From NCBI GenBank assembly GCA_015662785.1, contig DQTM01000064.1:1-5984 (forward strand): DNA of 5,984 bases, written 5' to 3'. The notes beneath the pieces were generated by a model. That model was not told the DNA's origin. It did not search any database and saw nothing but the letters and a program-made list of their open reading frames with translations. Below, piece by piece: positions 5,886 through 5,984 of this stretch. Within the stretch, counting starts at the first letter, position 1. Each line of letters starts with the position of its first letter. A program made the position numbers and the translations under genes. The stretch is from Sulfurospirillum arcachonense (GTDB lineage: Bacteria; Campylobacterota; Campylobacteria; Campylobacterales; Sulfurospirillaceae).

Positions 5886-5901
5886 ATGATAAGCGTATCA
5901 T
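5886..5901. promoter_or_regulatory. 16-bp palindrome ATGATA-AGCG-TATCAT, possible operator
   Basis: Perfect 6-bp arms ATGATA and TATCAT flank AGCG. The composition loosely recalls Fur-type boxes, though the spacing differs from the standard 19-bp site. On the minus strand it fills the spacer between TTGACA (5907-5902) and a poor -10 (TAAAAA), exactly 17 bases, as a repressor site in a leftward promoter would. Function is inferred. Confidence 0.3.
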
Positions 5902-5984
5902 TGTCAAGCGCAATCCAAAAATGTACCAATACGCAATCTAAATATGTACCACTTCGTAACACTTATTTCACTGAAATATCCAAT
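5902..5984. mobile_element. Possible end of an IS21-like insertion sequence, continuing beyond the right edge
   Basis: Beginning with TG at 5902, two 20-base direct repeats, CGCAATCCAAAAATGTACCA (5909-5928) and CGCAATCTAAATATGTACCA (5932-5951), agree at 18 of 20 positions with a 23-base period. IS21-family elements begin TG, end CA and carry such multiple subterminal repeats that bind the transposase; a GGTACA-type core is my recollection for some members. A 15-base palindrome, TATTTCA-C-TGAAATA (5964-5978), follows. No transposase gene is visible in the 80 bases available, so the family is a tentative call. An open frame from ATG 5886 to the edge has no ribosome site and is not called. Confidence 0.35.

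Noticed and set aside
5886..5984. Open frame from ATG 5886 running off the right edge
   Set aside because: No ribosome site, low-information sequence, and it crosses two direct repeats and a palindrome, which point to non-coding DNA.

Overview
The window is AT-rich DNA from a Campylobacterota bacterium, most likely a Sulfurimonas-like or other free-living member. The main evidence is gene order. The end of a probable gyrA is followed by flgP, flgQ, flgR and asd, as I recall for Campylobacter jejuni. Next come hemE and a radical SAM gene, a pair that also sits side by side in C. jejuni. Protein character agrees: an LPP20-type lipoprotein and an NtrC-type FlgR.

Layout. Positions 1-44 hold the last codons of the upstream gene. 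Positions 52-86 hold a hairpin whose 3' arm runs into a well-spaced sigma-54 promoter (-24 TGGAAC, -12 TTGCT). From 119 to 5284 six genes lie on the + strand with little or no spacing: flgP, flgQ, flgR, asd, hemE and a radical SAM gene. They may be one operon joining flagellar assembly (FlgP/FlgQ, and the sigma-54 activator FlgR) to diaminopimelate/lysine and haem synthesis. The flgQ reading frame is broken by a -1 type frameshift at a run of eight A.

Positions 5300-5328 form a near-ideal sigma-70 promoter that drives tRNA-Asn(GTT) at 5349-5423. The last 560 bases hold no convincing protein gene, but they are not featureless. They contain 11-bp-period repeats just after the tRNA (possible integrase arm sites), a degenerate 20-bp repeat, and a compact stretch at 5738-5860 that folds on paper into a four-stem RNA with a pseudoknot. 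Every variation between its paired arms is a G-U wobble that works only on the + strand transcript. After this come a 16-bp palindrome and, from 5902 to the right edge, two 20-bp direct repeats ending in TGTACCA that resemble an IS21-family end. The region right of the tRNA therefore looks like accessory DNA next to a tRNA integration site.

Most novel items: the unassigned structured RNA, the frameshifted flgQ, and the sigma-54 promoter in front of an operon that encodes its own activator.
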